Below are positions 1 to 7,110 of a DNA stretch of 64,000 bases, in pieces. The DNA is from Streptomyces sp. NBC_01197. GTDB taxonomy: Bacteria; Actinomycetota; Actinomycetes; Streptomycetales; Streptomycetaceae. Location: positions 5,323,001 through 5,387,000 of the forward strand of contig NZ_CP108569.1 of assembly GCF_036010505.1 (NCBI RefSeq), given 5' to 3'. Under the pieces are notes generated by a model, which had not been told where the DNA came from, searched no databases, and was given only the letters and a program-made list of their open reading frames with translations. Within the stretch, counting starts at the first letter, position 1. Each line of letters begins with the position of its first letter. The translations under genes and the position numbers were made by a program.

Positions 1-747
1 GACGCCGGTCATGCCGAGCGGCATGAAGGGCTTGTAGTTGCCCGCCTTGATGCCCGATGCGGCCACCACGCAGAACAGGATCAGGGAGGCGATCTTCACG
101 ACCACCATGATCGTGTTGGCGCGGGCGCTCTCCTTGGCACCGCCCAGCAGGAAGGCCATGGCCAGCAGGACGACGAGCAGCGCGGGGATGTTGATGATGC
201 CGCCCTCCCCGGGCGGTGCGGACAGGGCGGTGGGGATCGTCACCCCGATCGTGCCGTCCAGGAACTCGTTGAGGTACTGGCCCCAGCCGACGGCCACGGC
301 CGCCACGGACACGCCGTACTCCAGCATCAGACACCAGCCGCAGATCCAGGCGACGAACTCACCCATCGTGGCGTAGGTGTACGAGTACGAGGAGCCGGCG
401 ACCGGGATGGTGCCGGCCAGTTCCGCGTACGACAGCGCGGAGAAGAGGGCGGTGAGTCCGGCGATCACGAAGGAGATCACGACGGCGGGTCCGGCCTTGG
501 GGACCGCCTCGCCGAGGACCACGAAGATGCCGGTGCCGAGCGTCGCCCCGATGCTGATCATGGTCAGCTGCCACATGCCGAGCGAGCGCCTGAGCCGCCC
601 GCCCTCGCCCTGCCCGCCCTCGGCTATCAGCCGCTCGACGGGCTTGCGGCGCATCAGCCCGGAGCCGGTGCCACCACCGCCGGCCCCGGGAACGGGGCCC
701 GGACCGGCCCGGTCCCTGGTGATCGGCGTTGCGTCAGGTCGTGCCAC
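1..747 (-). CDS. APC-superfamily amino acid permease, N-terminal part (cut by window edge)
   Basis: This is an integral membrane transporter of the amino acid-polyamine-organocation family, expected to import amino acids by cation symport or antiport. The visible 249 residues start with a hydrophilic Gly/Pro/Arg-rich cytoplasmic tail of about 45 residues. Then comes the conserved broken first helix (GATLGTGIF), followed by several hydrophobic helices, including the stretch around SYSYTYATMGEFVAW that is typical of cationic amino acid transporters. The GTG start at 745-747 was chosen because AAGGAG lies 7-12 bases upstream and the frame is open from there to base 1. The C-terminal half lies outside the window. 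Family assignment is firm; the substrate is not determined. Confidence 0.88.
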   Translation of the reverse strand, partial: MARPDATPITRDRAGPGPVPGAGGGGTGSGLMRRKPVERLIAEGGQGEGGRLRRSLGMWQLTMISIGATLGTGIFVVLGEAVPKAGPAVVISFVIAGLTALFSALSYAELAGTIPVAGSSYSYTYATMGEFVAWICGWCLMLEYGVSVAAVAVGWGQYLNEFLDGTIGVTIPTALSAPPGEGGIINIPALLVVLLAMAFLLGGAKESARANTIMVVVKIASLILFCVVAASGIKAGNYKPFMPLGMTGV

Positions 748-885
748 GGTGAGGCTCCTTCATCGCTGCCTGCTCGGGAGGCGGGAACCCGCGCGGACGG
801 TGCCGTCCACGGGTGCGCGTCCCGGCGCACAGCAGGAGGGGACCGCCGAGCCGGGGGTCTCCACCGCTCCACGTACAGGGCAGAA

Positions 886-906
886 CACTACGAGGCGCGC
901 GTAGTG
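886..906. promoter_or_regulatory. Inverted repeat over the likely permease promoter
   Basis: CACTACG (886-892) and CGTAGTG (900-906) form a perfect 7-bp inverted repeat with a 7-bp spacer. The minus-strand reading gives TAGTGT, a plausible -10 for the permease, so the repeat could be an operator. The binding protein is unknown. The rest of 748-1051 holds no gene I can support. Confidence 0.35.
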
Positions 907-1051
907 GCCCGTAATGCAGGTTCCTTGTCCATCTGCGGCGATTCATTGCGCGCATCCGCGGGGAACGGTTGTTCGTTTACCTCGGCCGGAGCTCGCCTCC
1001 GCCCGGAAAACCGGTGCACCCCCCTGCGGTATGCCCGGTACTCTGACCGGC

Positions 1052-1249
1052 ATGGCAAAGAGTCGCAACAACCTTCTTGGCGTGGGCGGGCAGCGCAAGA
1101 AGATGCCCCGCTCCGGGGCGCAGAGCTCGGCCGCCGCAGGCGCCGAGGACCGCAGGTCAGCCGCTGACCAGAAGCAGGAACTGCTCCAGAAGATGCGCGA
1201 GCGGGCCGAGGGGGCCGGAGCGGCCGGAACCCCCGACGCCGAGGGCTGA
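1052..1249 (+). CDS. Small DUF6243-like protein
   Basis: This 65-residue soluble protein begins MAKSRNNLLGVGGQRKK. It is rich in Lys, Arg, Gln and Ala, and its second half (about residues 30-55) is a predicted amphipathic helix. It matches from memory a small conserved Streptomyces family, DUF6243, of unknown function. The start at 1052 was preferred over upstream in-frame codons because the conserved sequence begins here. It is monocistronic, with a strong hairpin about 70 bases downstream. No catalytic motif is visible. Confidence 0.75.
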   Translation: MAKSRNNLLGVGGQRKKMPRSGAQSSAAAGAEDRRSAADQKQELLQKMRERAEGAGAAGTPDAEG

Positions 1250-1317
1250 CCCACCGGGCAGCACCACAGCGCAGTACAACTCAACATCTCAGCAAAGCGA
1301 CAACCGCACGGCACAGC

Positions 1318-1357
1318 ACGGTGGGCCCGGATCGTCTCCACGATCCGGGCCCACCGT
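1318..1357. terminator. Bidirectional hairpin terminator
   Basis: An 18-bp perfect stem (1318-1335 with 1340-1357) closes a 4-base CTCC loop between two convergent genes, the small protein ending at 1249 and the MFS gene ending at 1387. There is no T-tract, as is common in Streptomyces. Confidence 0.75.
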
Positions 1358-1386
1358 CATGTCCGCCGTCGGCTACCGCGCCCCGG

Positions 1387-2865
1387 CTACCGCACCGCAC
1401 GTGGCAGCCGCAGGCTGAGCAGCGCGGTCACGGCGACCGCGGCCAGCTGTAGCAGCAGCGTCACCGCCAGCGCCTCCCGCATCCCCAGCGACGTCGTCAG
1501 GGACAGGAAGAGCGTGCCGAGCGTGGCCACCCCCAGCGCGAGCGACGCCTGCTGCGTCGTGGTCATCACGCCGCCGCCGACCCCGGCCCGTTCAGCCGGT
1601 ACGTCGGAGAGCACGATCCGGAACAGCACCGGCAGCTGCAGTCCCTGGCCGAACCCGGCCAGCGCGGTGCCGGGAGCCAGGGCGGCGATGCCGAGACCGG
1701 ACCAGTCCCACCAGACGGTCGCCGCCATCACCACGACGCCGACGGCCTGGATCAGACCGCCCGCGGTCACGACCCGGCTCGCGTACCTGCCGACCAGCCG
1801 GGGGCCCGCCAGCGATGCGGCGAAGAACGCCACCGCCATCGGTACGAGCGCGAGCCCCGCCGTCACCGGACCCATCCGCAGCCCCTGCTGGAGCGCGACC
1901 GCGATGACGAACATGAATCCGCCGAAACCGATCGAGAACGGCACCACCAGCGTGAGTCCGCGCCGCAGCGAGTCGAGCCGCAGCAGGCTCGGCGGCACCA
2001 GCGGCACCTCGCCCCTGCGGTCGGCCGCCCGCTCGGTGAGGTAGAACGCCGCCGCCGCGAACGGGAAGACGCCCAGTGAGATCCAGGTCCACAGCGGCCA
2101 CCCGGCGGCCCGGCCCTCGGTCAGCGGCGCGAGGAGCGTCACCAGCGAGAGGGCGAGCAGCAGCGTGCCGGGTATGTCGACGGGCGCGGGCTTCTGCGAC
2201 CGGGTCTCCGGTACGGAGCGGACCGCGAGCACCAGGCCGAGGAGCGCCACCGGCACATTGACGAGGAAGATCGACCGCCAGCCGGTGCCCGCCACGTCTG
2301 CGGCGACCAGGACACCGCCGAGGATCTGGCCGGCGACCATCGAGAGCCCGGCCGTGGCCCCGTAGAGCCCCATCGCCTTCGCCCGCCGCGGCCCCGCCGT
2401 GGCGGCCTGGATGGTGGCGAGCACCTGCGGGAGCATCAGCGCCGACGAGGCTCCCTGCGCCACCCGCGCGCCGACCAGCGTCCAGGCGTTGGGCGAGAGA
2501 CCGCAGGCCAGCGAGGTGAGACCGAAGGCGGCCATACCGACCAGGAAGAGCCTGCGCCGCCCTGCCATATCCCCGAGCCGGCCGCCGAGCACGAGCAGCA
2601 CGGCGTAGGCGACGCCGTATCCGGCGACGACCAGCTCCAGCATCGCGGGCCCCGCGGCCAGGTCGTGGTCGATGGTCGGCAGGGCGACATTGACGATGAA
2701 GAAGTCGATCAGCGGCAAAGCCGCCCCGAGCAGCACCGTGAACAGCCCCAGTGTGCCGAGCACCGGGGTGGGGTGGTCGTGCCGGTGGACAGGGCCGGGG
2801 ACGGTGGGTGGAGTCCGTACTGTCGTGTCTGTCGTATTGACTGTCGTGCCTGTCGTATTGCTCAC
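1387..2865 (-). CDS. MFS efflux transporter, DHA2-like (14-TM class)
   Basis: This 492-residue inner-membrane protein is a proton-driven major facilitator of the drug:H+ antiporter type. After a Thr-rich cytoplasmic tail of about 35 residues comes helix 1 (FTVLLGAALPLIDFFIVNVALPTI, quoted here in two parts by key residues D and NVALP), and then the motif A-like loop GGRLGDMAGRRR and 14 likely helices. The GTG at 2863-2865 was chosen because longer starts (TTG at 2937) would run into the operator region. No clear ribosome site precedes it, so the start is uncertain. It is divergent from the MmyB-type regulator at 2937, which probably represses it through the GGTAC repeats between them. Confidence 0.82.
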   Translation of the reverse strand: MSNTTGTTVNTTDTTVRTPPTVPGPVHRHDHPTPVLGTLGLFTVLLGAALPLIDFFIVNVALPTIDHDLAAGPAMLELVVAGYGVAYAVLLVLGGRLGDMAGRRRLFLVGMAAFGLTSLACGLSPNAWTLVGARVAQGASSALMLPQVLATIQAATAGPRRAKAMGLYGATAGLSMVAGQILGGVLVAADVAGTGWRSIFLVNVPVALLGLVLAVRSVPETRSQKPAPVDIPGTLLLALSLVTLLAPLTEGRAAGWPLWTWISLGVFPFAAAAFYLTERAADRRGEVPLVPPSLLRLDSLRRGLTLVVPFSIGFGGFMFVIAVALQQGLRMGPVTAGLALVPMAVAFFAASLAGPRLVGRYASRVVTAGGLIQAVGVVVMAATVWWDWSGLGIAALAPGTALAGFGQGLQLPVLFRIVLSDVPAERAGVGGGVMTTTQQASLALGVATLGTLFLSLTTSLGMREALAVTLLLQLAAVAVTALLSLRLPRAVR

Positions 2866-2891
2866 GGAGACGAGAATGCTCCGCCGCTCAG

Positions 2892-2931
2892 CCTGGTACC
2901 AGAGTCTCCTTATCCTGGTACAAGGAGTACC
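2892..2931. promoter_or_regulatory. Putative operator between MFS pump and its regulator
   Basis: A perfect 10-bp palindrome CTGGTACCAG (2893-2902) is followed by a second GGTAC/GTACC pair (2917-2921 and 2927-2931). Three GGTAC half-sites crowd the divergent promoter region, and AAGGAG (2922-2927) inside it is also the ribosome site of the regulator. This suggests autoregulation and pump control by the regulator. Confidence 0.5.
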
Positions 2932-2936
2932 TGGCA

Positions 2937-3821
2937 ATGGGCTGCCCGGTGCTGCACTCTGGTTCCATGACCACAGTGGCGCCGGAGACCGATGTACGCA
3001 GGCACGAGCTCGCCGACTTCCTGCGCAGCCGCCGGGAGCGCATCACGCCCGAGCAGGCGGGGCTGCCGCGCGGCTCCCGGCGCCGGACACCGGGGCTGCG
3101 CCGCGAGGAGGTCGCCCAGCTCTCCGCGGTGGGCGTCACCTGGTACACGTGGCTGGAGCAGGCGCGCGACATCACGGTCTCCCCGCAGGTCCTCGACGCC
3201 GTCGCCCGTACGCTCCTGCTCGACCTGCACGAACGCGCGCACCTCTTCTCGCTGGCCGGTGCGGTCGACCCGTCGCCCGGAGCGATCTGCCCCTCGATCA
3301 CACCGGCGCTCTCGTCGCTGATCGAGCAGCTGGACCCCGTTCCGGCCTGCATCCAGAACAGCCGTTACGACATCCTCGCGTACAACCGCACGTACGGCCG
3401 GCTGCTCTGCGACCTCGACGCCATCGCCCCCGAGGACCGCAACTGCATGCTGCTCTCGTACACGAACGAGGACTGGCGGTCATCGGTCGTCGACCTCGAC
3501 GCCATGTACCGGGTGATGGCCGCCAAGTTCCGCGCGTCGATGGCCGGGCATCTGGCGGAGCCCGCCTGGAAGGCGCTGCTCAAGCGGCTGGAGGCGGCTT
3601 CGCCCGAGTTCCGGAAGATCTGGGCCCGGCATGAGATCGTCGGCCCCGGCAGCAGGACCAAGCGCTTCCACAACCGGCACGTCGGCCCGCTGCTCGTGGA
3701 CCACACCGACCTCTGGCTCGGCCCTGCGGCCGGTCCACGGCTGGTGACCTACGTACCGGCGAACGCCGAGTCCCGTGAGCGCCTTGAGCGGCTCTACGCG
3801 TTGGCGTCCGCCACCGTCTGA
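2937..3821 (+). CDS. HTH transcriptional regulator with MmyB-like C-terminal domain
   Basis: This is a 294-residue DNA-binding protein. Residues about 18-90 form an XRE-type helix-turn-helix (LRREEVAQLSAVGVTWYTWLE is its recognition segment, given here by its LRREEVAQLS and WYTWLEQ parts). The remainder is the MmyB-like ligand-binding domain common in Streptomyces regulators of neighbouring transporters or SDRs. The ATG at 2937 has an ideal AAGGAG nine bases upstream; ATG 2967 (MTTVAPETD) is a common alternative. Its 3' end overlaps the end of the convergent MFS gene by 28 bp. Its position between two efflux pumps makes it the likely regulator of one or both. Confidence 0.85.
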   Translation: MGCPVLHSGSMTTVAPETDVRRHELADFLRSRRERITPEQAGLPRGSRRRTPGLRREEVAQLSAVGVTWYTWLEQARDITVSPQVLDAVARTLLLDLHERAHLFSLAGAVDPSPGAICPSITPALSSLIEQLDPVPACIQNSRYDILAYNRTYGRLLCDLDAIAPEDRNCMLLSYTNEDWRSSVVDLDAMYRVMAAKFRASMAGHLAEPAWKALLKRLEAASPEFRKIWARHEIVGPGSRTKRFHNRHVGPLLVDHTDLWLGPAAGPRLVTYVPANAESRERLERLYALASATV

Positions 3822-5248
3822 GCCGTCTCGGGGGCGTCCAGCCGCTCCGCGGTCCGCCGGGCCGAACGCTGCGCCCACTTCCCGCTGGTCAGCAGCCCGA
3901 AGGCCAGGACGGCGACACCGCACGCGGTGATGATCCACCAGGCGGTACGGCTGGCTCCGGCGAAGCCCCCGGTGTGCGTGGCGCCGTTCACACCCGAGGC
4001 CAGCACGGCCCCGATCACGGCGACACCCAGCGTCGATCCGATCTGCCGGCTGGTCGACGCGACGGCCGCCGCCACTCCGGCCTGCGCACGGGGCATCCCG
4101 GAGACGGCGGTGTTGGTGATCGGAGCGTTCACCATGCCGAAGCCGATCCCGAACAGTACGTAGCCGGTGAAGAGCAGCACCGTGTTCGTCTCCGCGTCGA
4201 GCACCGCGAAGACCAGTCCGCTCAGCGCCATCGCCACCCCGGCGACCAGCAGCGAGAGCCGTGGACCCCGGTTGCCCACCAGCCGTCCCGACAGCGGCGC
4301 GCAGACAAAGGTCAGCACCGCCATCGGCAGCATGTAGACGCCGGCGTGCAGCGCGGAGAGACCGCGGACGTCCTGGAGATACAGCGTGTTCAGGAAGAGG
4401 AAGCCACCGAGCGCGGCGAAGCCGCAGATCGCTATGACGGTGGCCCCGCTGAACGGCGCGCTGCGGAAGAAGCGCAGGTCGATCAGTGGTTCGGGGCGCC
4501 TCGGCTCGTACAGCACCAGCCCCGCGAGTGCCAGCAGGGCCACTCCCGTGAAGGACAGGATCAGCGGTGACGTCCACCCGGCCGCCGGCGCCTCGATGAT
4601 CGCGTACGTCACCGAGCCCAGCAGCGCGATGACGAACAGCTGGCCCACCGGGTCCGGCCTGCGGCCCTTCGGAGCCCGCGACTCCGGTACGTAACGCCAG
4701 GTGAGCAGCAGCGCGGCGAGCCCCACCGGCAGATTGATCCAGAAGATCGAGCGCCAGCCGACCGAGTCCACGAGCAGGCCCCCGACGATCGGGCCGGCCG
4801 CCATCGAGATCCCGACGACGCCGCCCCAGACGCCGATGGCGCGGGCGCGTTCGCGCGGCTCGGTGAAGGTGTTGGTGATGATCGACATCGCGACCGGGTT
4901 GAGCATCGAGCCGCCGACCGCCTGCATCATCCGGAAGACGACCAGCGACTCCAGGTTGGGGGCGACCGAGCAGAGCGCCGAACCGAGGGTGAAGATCACC
5001 AGGCCCGCCTTGAAGACTCTGCGGCGGCCGATCCGGTCGGCCGTCGAGCCCGCGAGCATCAACAGCGAGGCCAGGACCAGGGTGTATGCGTCGATCGTCC
5101 ACTGGAGTCCGGAGACCGATGCGTGCAGCTCCTTCTGCATCGACGGGAGGGCGACGTTCAGGACGGTGTTGTCGAGGCTGACGATCAGCAGACTCATGCA
5201 GCAGATCGCGAGCACCAGCATCCGCCGGCGGTGGTTGAGCTCGGGCAT
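3794..5248 (-). CDS. MFS efflux transporter, DHA2 family
   Basis: This 484-residue membrane protein starts directly with a cytoplasmic MPELNHRRR tail and helix 1 carrying SLDNTVLNVALP, the DHA2 signature with an Asp in helix 1. The loop AGSTADRIGRRRVF is motif A. Length and 14 predicted helices fit EmrB/QacA-type multidrug exporters. It is distinct in sequence from the pump at 1387-2865. The ATG at 5248 is the only reasonable start. The promoter probably lies just upstream of the 14-bp repeat cluster that also precedes dusB. Confidence 0.86.
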   Translation of the reverse strand: MPELNHRRRMLVLAICCMSLLIVSLDNTVLNVALPSMQKELHASVSGLQWTIDAYTLVLASLLMLAGSTADRIGRRRVFKAGLVIFTLGSALCSVAPNLESLVVFRMMQAVGGSMLNPVAMSIITNTFTEPRERARAIGVWGGVVGISMAAGPIVGGLLVDSVGWRSIFWINLPVGLAALLLTWRYVPESRAPKGRRPDPVGQLFVIALLGSVTYAIIEAPAAGWTSPLILSFTGVALLALAGLVLYEPRRPEPLIDLRFFRSAPFSGATVIAICGFAALGGFLFLNTLYLQDVRGLSALHAGVYMLPMAVLTFVCAPLSGRLVGNRGPRLSLLVAGVAMALSGLVFAVLDAETNTVLLFTGYVLFGIGFGMVNAPITNTAVSGMPRAQAGVAAAVASTSRQIGSTLGVAVIGAVLASGVNGATHTGGFAGASRTAWWIITACGVAVLAFGLLTSGKWAQRSARRTAERLDAPETAQTVADANA

Positions 5249-5280
5249 GTATGAATAGTACGGCTAACTAACGACTTCGG

Positions 5281-5378
5281 TGTACGTGTCACGCGGTACG
5301 CGTCCCGATGCAGCGTCCCTGCCTCGAAATATGTGGTCCATGTACACGCCAAGCTGTACACGACAAGCGGTACGCGAC
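5281..5378 (+). repeat. Five copies of a 14-bp GTAC-containing repeat upstream of dusB
   Basis: Units of the form KGTACRYGNC begin at 5281, 5295, 5341, 5355 and 5369. Within each block the spacing is exactly 14 bp (two units, a 36-bp gap, then three contiguous units). They fill the intergenic space between the divergent MFS gene and dusB. They may be binding sites for a regulator or slippage-generated satellite sequence; the sequence alone does not decide. Confidence 0.7.
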
Positions 5379-5387
5379 AATGGGTGC

Positions 5388-6515
5388 ATGACCACGCTCT
5401 CCATCGGCCCGCACTCCGTGCAGCCGCCCGTCGTACTCGCCCCCATGGCGGGGATCACCAACGCCCCCTTCCGCACCCTCTGCCGTGAATTCAGCGGCGG
5501 GAAGGGCCTGTTCGTCAGCGAGATGATCACGACGCGGGCGCTGGTGGAGCGCAACGCCAAGACCATGCAGCTGATCCACTTCGACAAGACCGAGACACCG
5601 CGCTCGATCCAGCTGTACGGAGTGGATCCGGTCACGGTCGGCAAGGCGGTCAGCATGATCGTGGACGAGGATCTGGCCGACCACATCGACCTGAACTTCG
5701 GCTGCCCGGTGCCCAAGGTCACCCGCAAGGGCGGCGGCTCGGCGCTCCCGTTCAAGCGGCCGCTGCTGCGCGCGATCCTGCACGAGGCGGTCTCCAACGC
5801 GGGCGCCCTCCCGGTCACCATCAAGATGCGCAAAGGCATCAACGACGACCACCTCACCTATCTCGACGCGGGCCGGATCGCGGTCGACGAGGGCGTCACG
5901 GCCGTCGCGCTGCACGGCAGGACCGCCGCCCAGCACTACGGCGGGACCGCCGACTGGGACGCCGTCGCCCGGCTCAAGGAGCACGTCCCGGAGATCCCCG
6001 TCCTCGGCAACGGCGACATCTGGTGCGCGGACGACGCGCTGCGCATGATGCGGGAGACCGGCTGCGACGGCGTCGTTGTGGGGCGCGGCTGCCTGGGGCG
6101 GCCCTGGCTCTTCGCCGACCTGGTGAGCGGCTTCGAGGGGACGCCGACCCGGCAGGCGCCGACGCTGCGCGAGGTCGCGGCGGTCATGCTGCGGCACGCG
6201 ACGCTGCTGGGGGAGTGGATCGGCGACGAGACCCGGGGCGTGATCGACTTCCGCAAGCACGTGGCCTGGTACCTGAAGGGCTTCGCGGTCGGCTCGGAGA
6301 TGCGCAAGCGGCTCGCGGTCACCTCGTCGCTGGACGAGCTGGGCAGCCAGCTGAACGAGCTGAACCTGGACCAGCCGTGGCCGGACGGTGCGGACGGGCC
6401 GCGCGGGCGCACGTCGGGCAACAACCGGGTCGTCCTTCCCGACGGCTGGCTGAAGGACCCGTACGACTGCTCGGGCGTGAGCGCGGAGGCCGAACTCGAC
6501 ACGTCGGGCGGCTGA
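5388..6515 (+). CDS. dusB: tRNA-dihydrouridine synthase
   Basis: This 375-residue flavoenzyme reduces specific uridines in the tRNA D-loop using FMN and NADPH. The TIM barrel starts with VVLAPMAGITNAPFR, an FMN-binding signature. It continues with LNFGCPVPKVTRKGGGSAL, where Cys of NFGCP is the conserved proton donor, then KMRKGI, ALHGRTAAQHYGG and GNGDIW, which bind phosphate. A C-terminal helical tRNA-binding domain follows. The ATG at 5388 places the barrel at the usual distance from the N-terminus. The short Pro/Arg-rich tail after residue 330 is typical for actinobacteria. It is followed by a terminator and is probably monocistronic. Confidence 0.95.
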   Translation: MTTLSIGPHSVQPPVVLAPMAGITNAPFRTLCREFSGGKGLFVSEMITTRALVERNAKTMQLIHFDKTETPRSIQLYGVDPVTVGKAVSMIVDEDLADHIDLNFGCPVPKVTRKGGGSALPFKRPLLRAILHEAVSNAGALPVTIKMRKGINDDHLTYLDAGRIAVDEGVTAVALHGRTAAQHYGGTADWDAVARLKEHVPEIPVLGNGDIWCADDALRMMRETGCDGVVVGRGCLGRPWLFADLVSGFEGTPTRQAPTLREVAAVMLRHATLLGEWIGDETRGVIDFRKHVAWYLKGFAVGSEMRKRLAVTSSLDELGSQLNELNLDQPWPDGADGPRGRTSGNNRVVLPDGWLKDPYDCSGVSAEAELDTSGG

Positions 6516-6578
6516 GAGCGGCGGCCCGTCGAGCGGCTGAGAACAGCCCGGCGGGGCCCGCCTCTGCCCTGCGCCTTC

Positions 6579-6626
6579 CGCCCCTCGCCCTCCGCTCATA
6601 AGAGCGAGAGCGAGGGGCGGCGGCTT
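6579..6626 (+). terminator. Rho-independent terminator after dusB
   Basis: CCGCCCCTCGC (6579-6589) pairs with GCGAGGGGCGG (6610-6620). An inner GCTC/GAGC stem and a short TTTT follow-on are also present. Confidence 0.75.
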
Positions 6627-7110
6627 TTCCCAGGAGAGAGCGCGAATCCGGGGCCATCAGCCCCATGCGAACGCGGCACTGAGTGCATGCTGCACCGCTA
6701 TCTGAAGCTGAGTGTCCGACTGGCGATCCCCAAAGGTCCGAATAGTGGTTTCAGAGCCAGACGGATGGCGTGATTCTCGCCACCTCTGATCGCGCTCTTG
6801 CTCAGATGAGCGATTAAACATGGGCTGTACTTCTCAAAGGCTGGCACTCGGTGCCAGTCGCCACCCGTTCCTGCTGTGAACCCGATATCGCCAAGCGTGG
6901 CCGAAACTGCAACCGCTCAGCTACGTACAGCTGCGATGCCTTCAAGAGATGAACAATCGGGGTAATGAGCGCCGCTCTCTGGATCACTTTCGATCTGCTG
7001 GCAGACGAGTGGTTACGGCCGTACGACGACCAGGTGGACGTACCCAGGAGCCTTCGATCTGGGTATGTTCCTCGCCGTCAGGGCAGCCAGTCCGCGAGGA
7101 GTCGAGTCCC
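6627..7110. other. 484-bp non-coding leader region upstream of ppdK
   Basis: No convincing gene is seen. The stretch is clearly less GC-rich than its surroundings. It contains short inverted repeats such as CAGCT/AGCTG near 6920. It probably carries the ppdK promoter and a long 5' leader; I recognise no riboswitch. Confidence 0.4.

Noticed and set aside
5289..6599. 436-residue minus-strand frame opposite dusB
   Set aside because: It is a GC-rich shadow of dusB: no ribosome site and low-complexity Arg/Ala/Asp composition.
6627..7110. Riboswitch upstream of ppdK
   Set aside because: The leader is long and less GC-rich, but I could not match it to any known riboswitch core.
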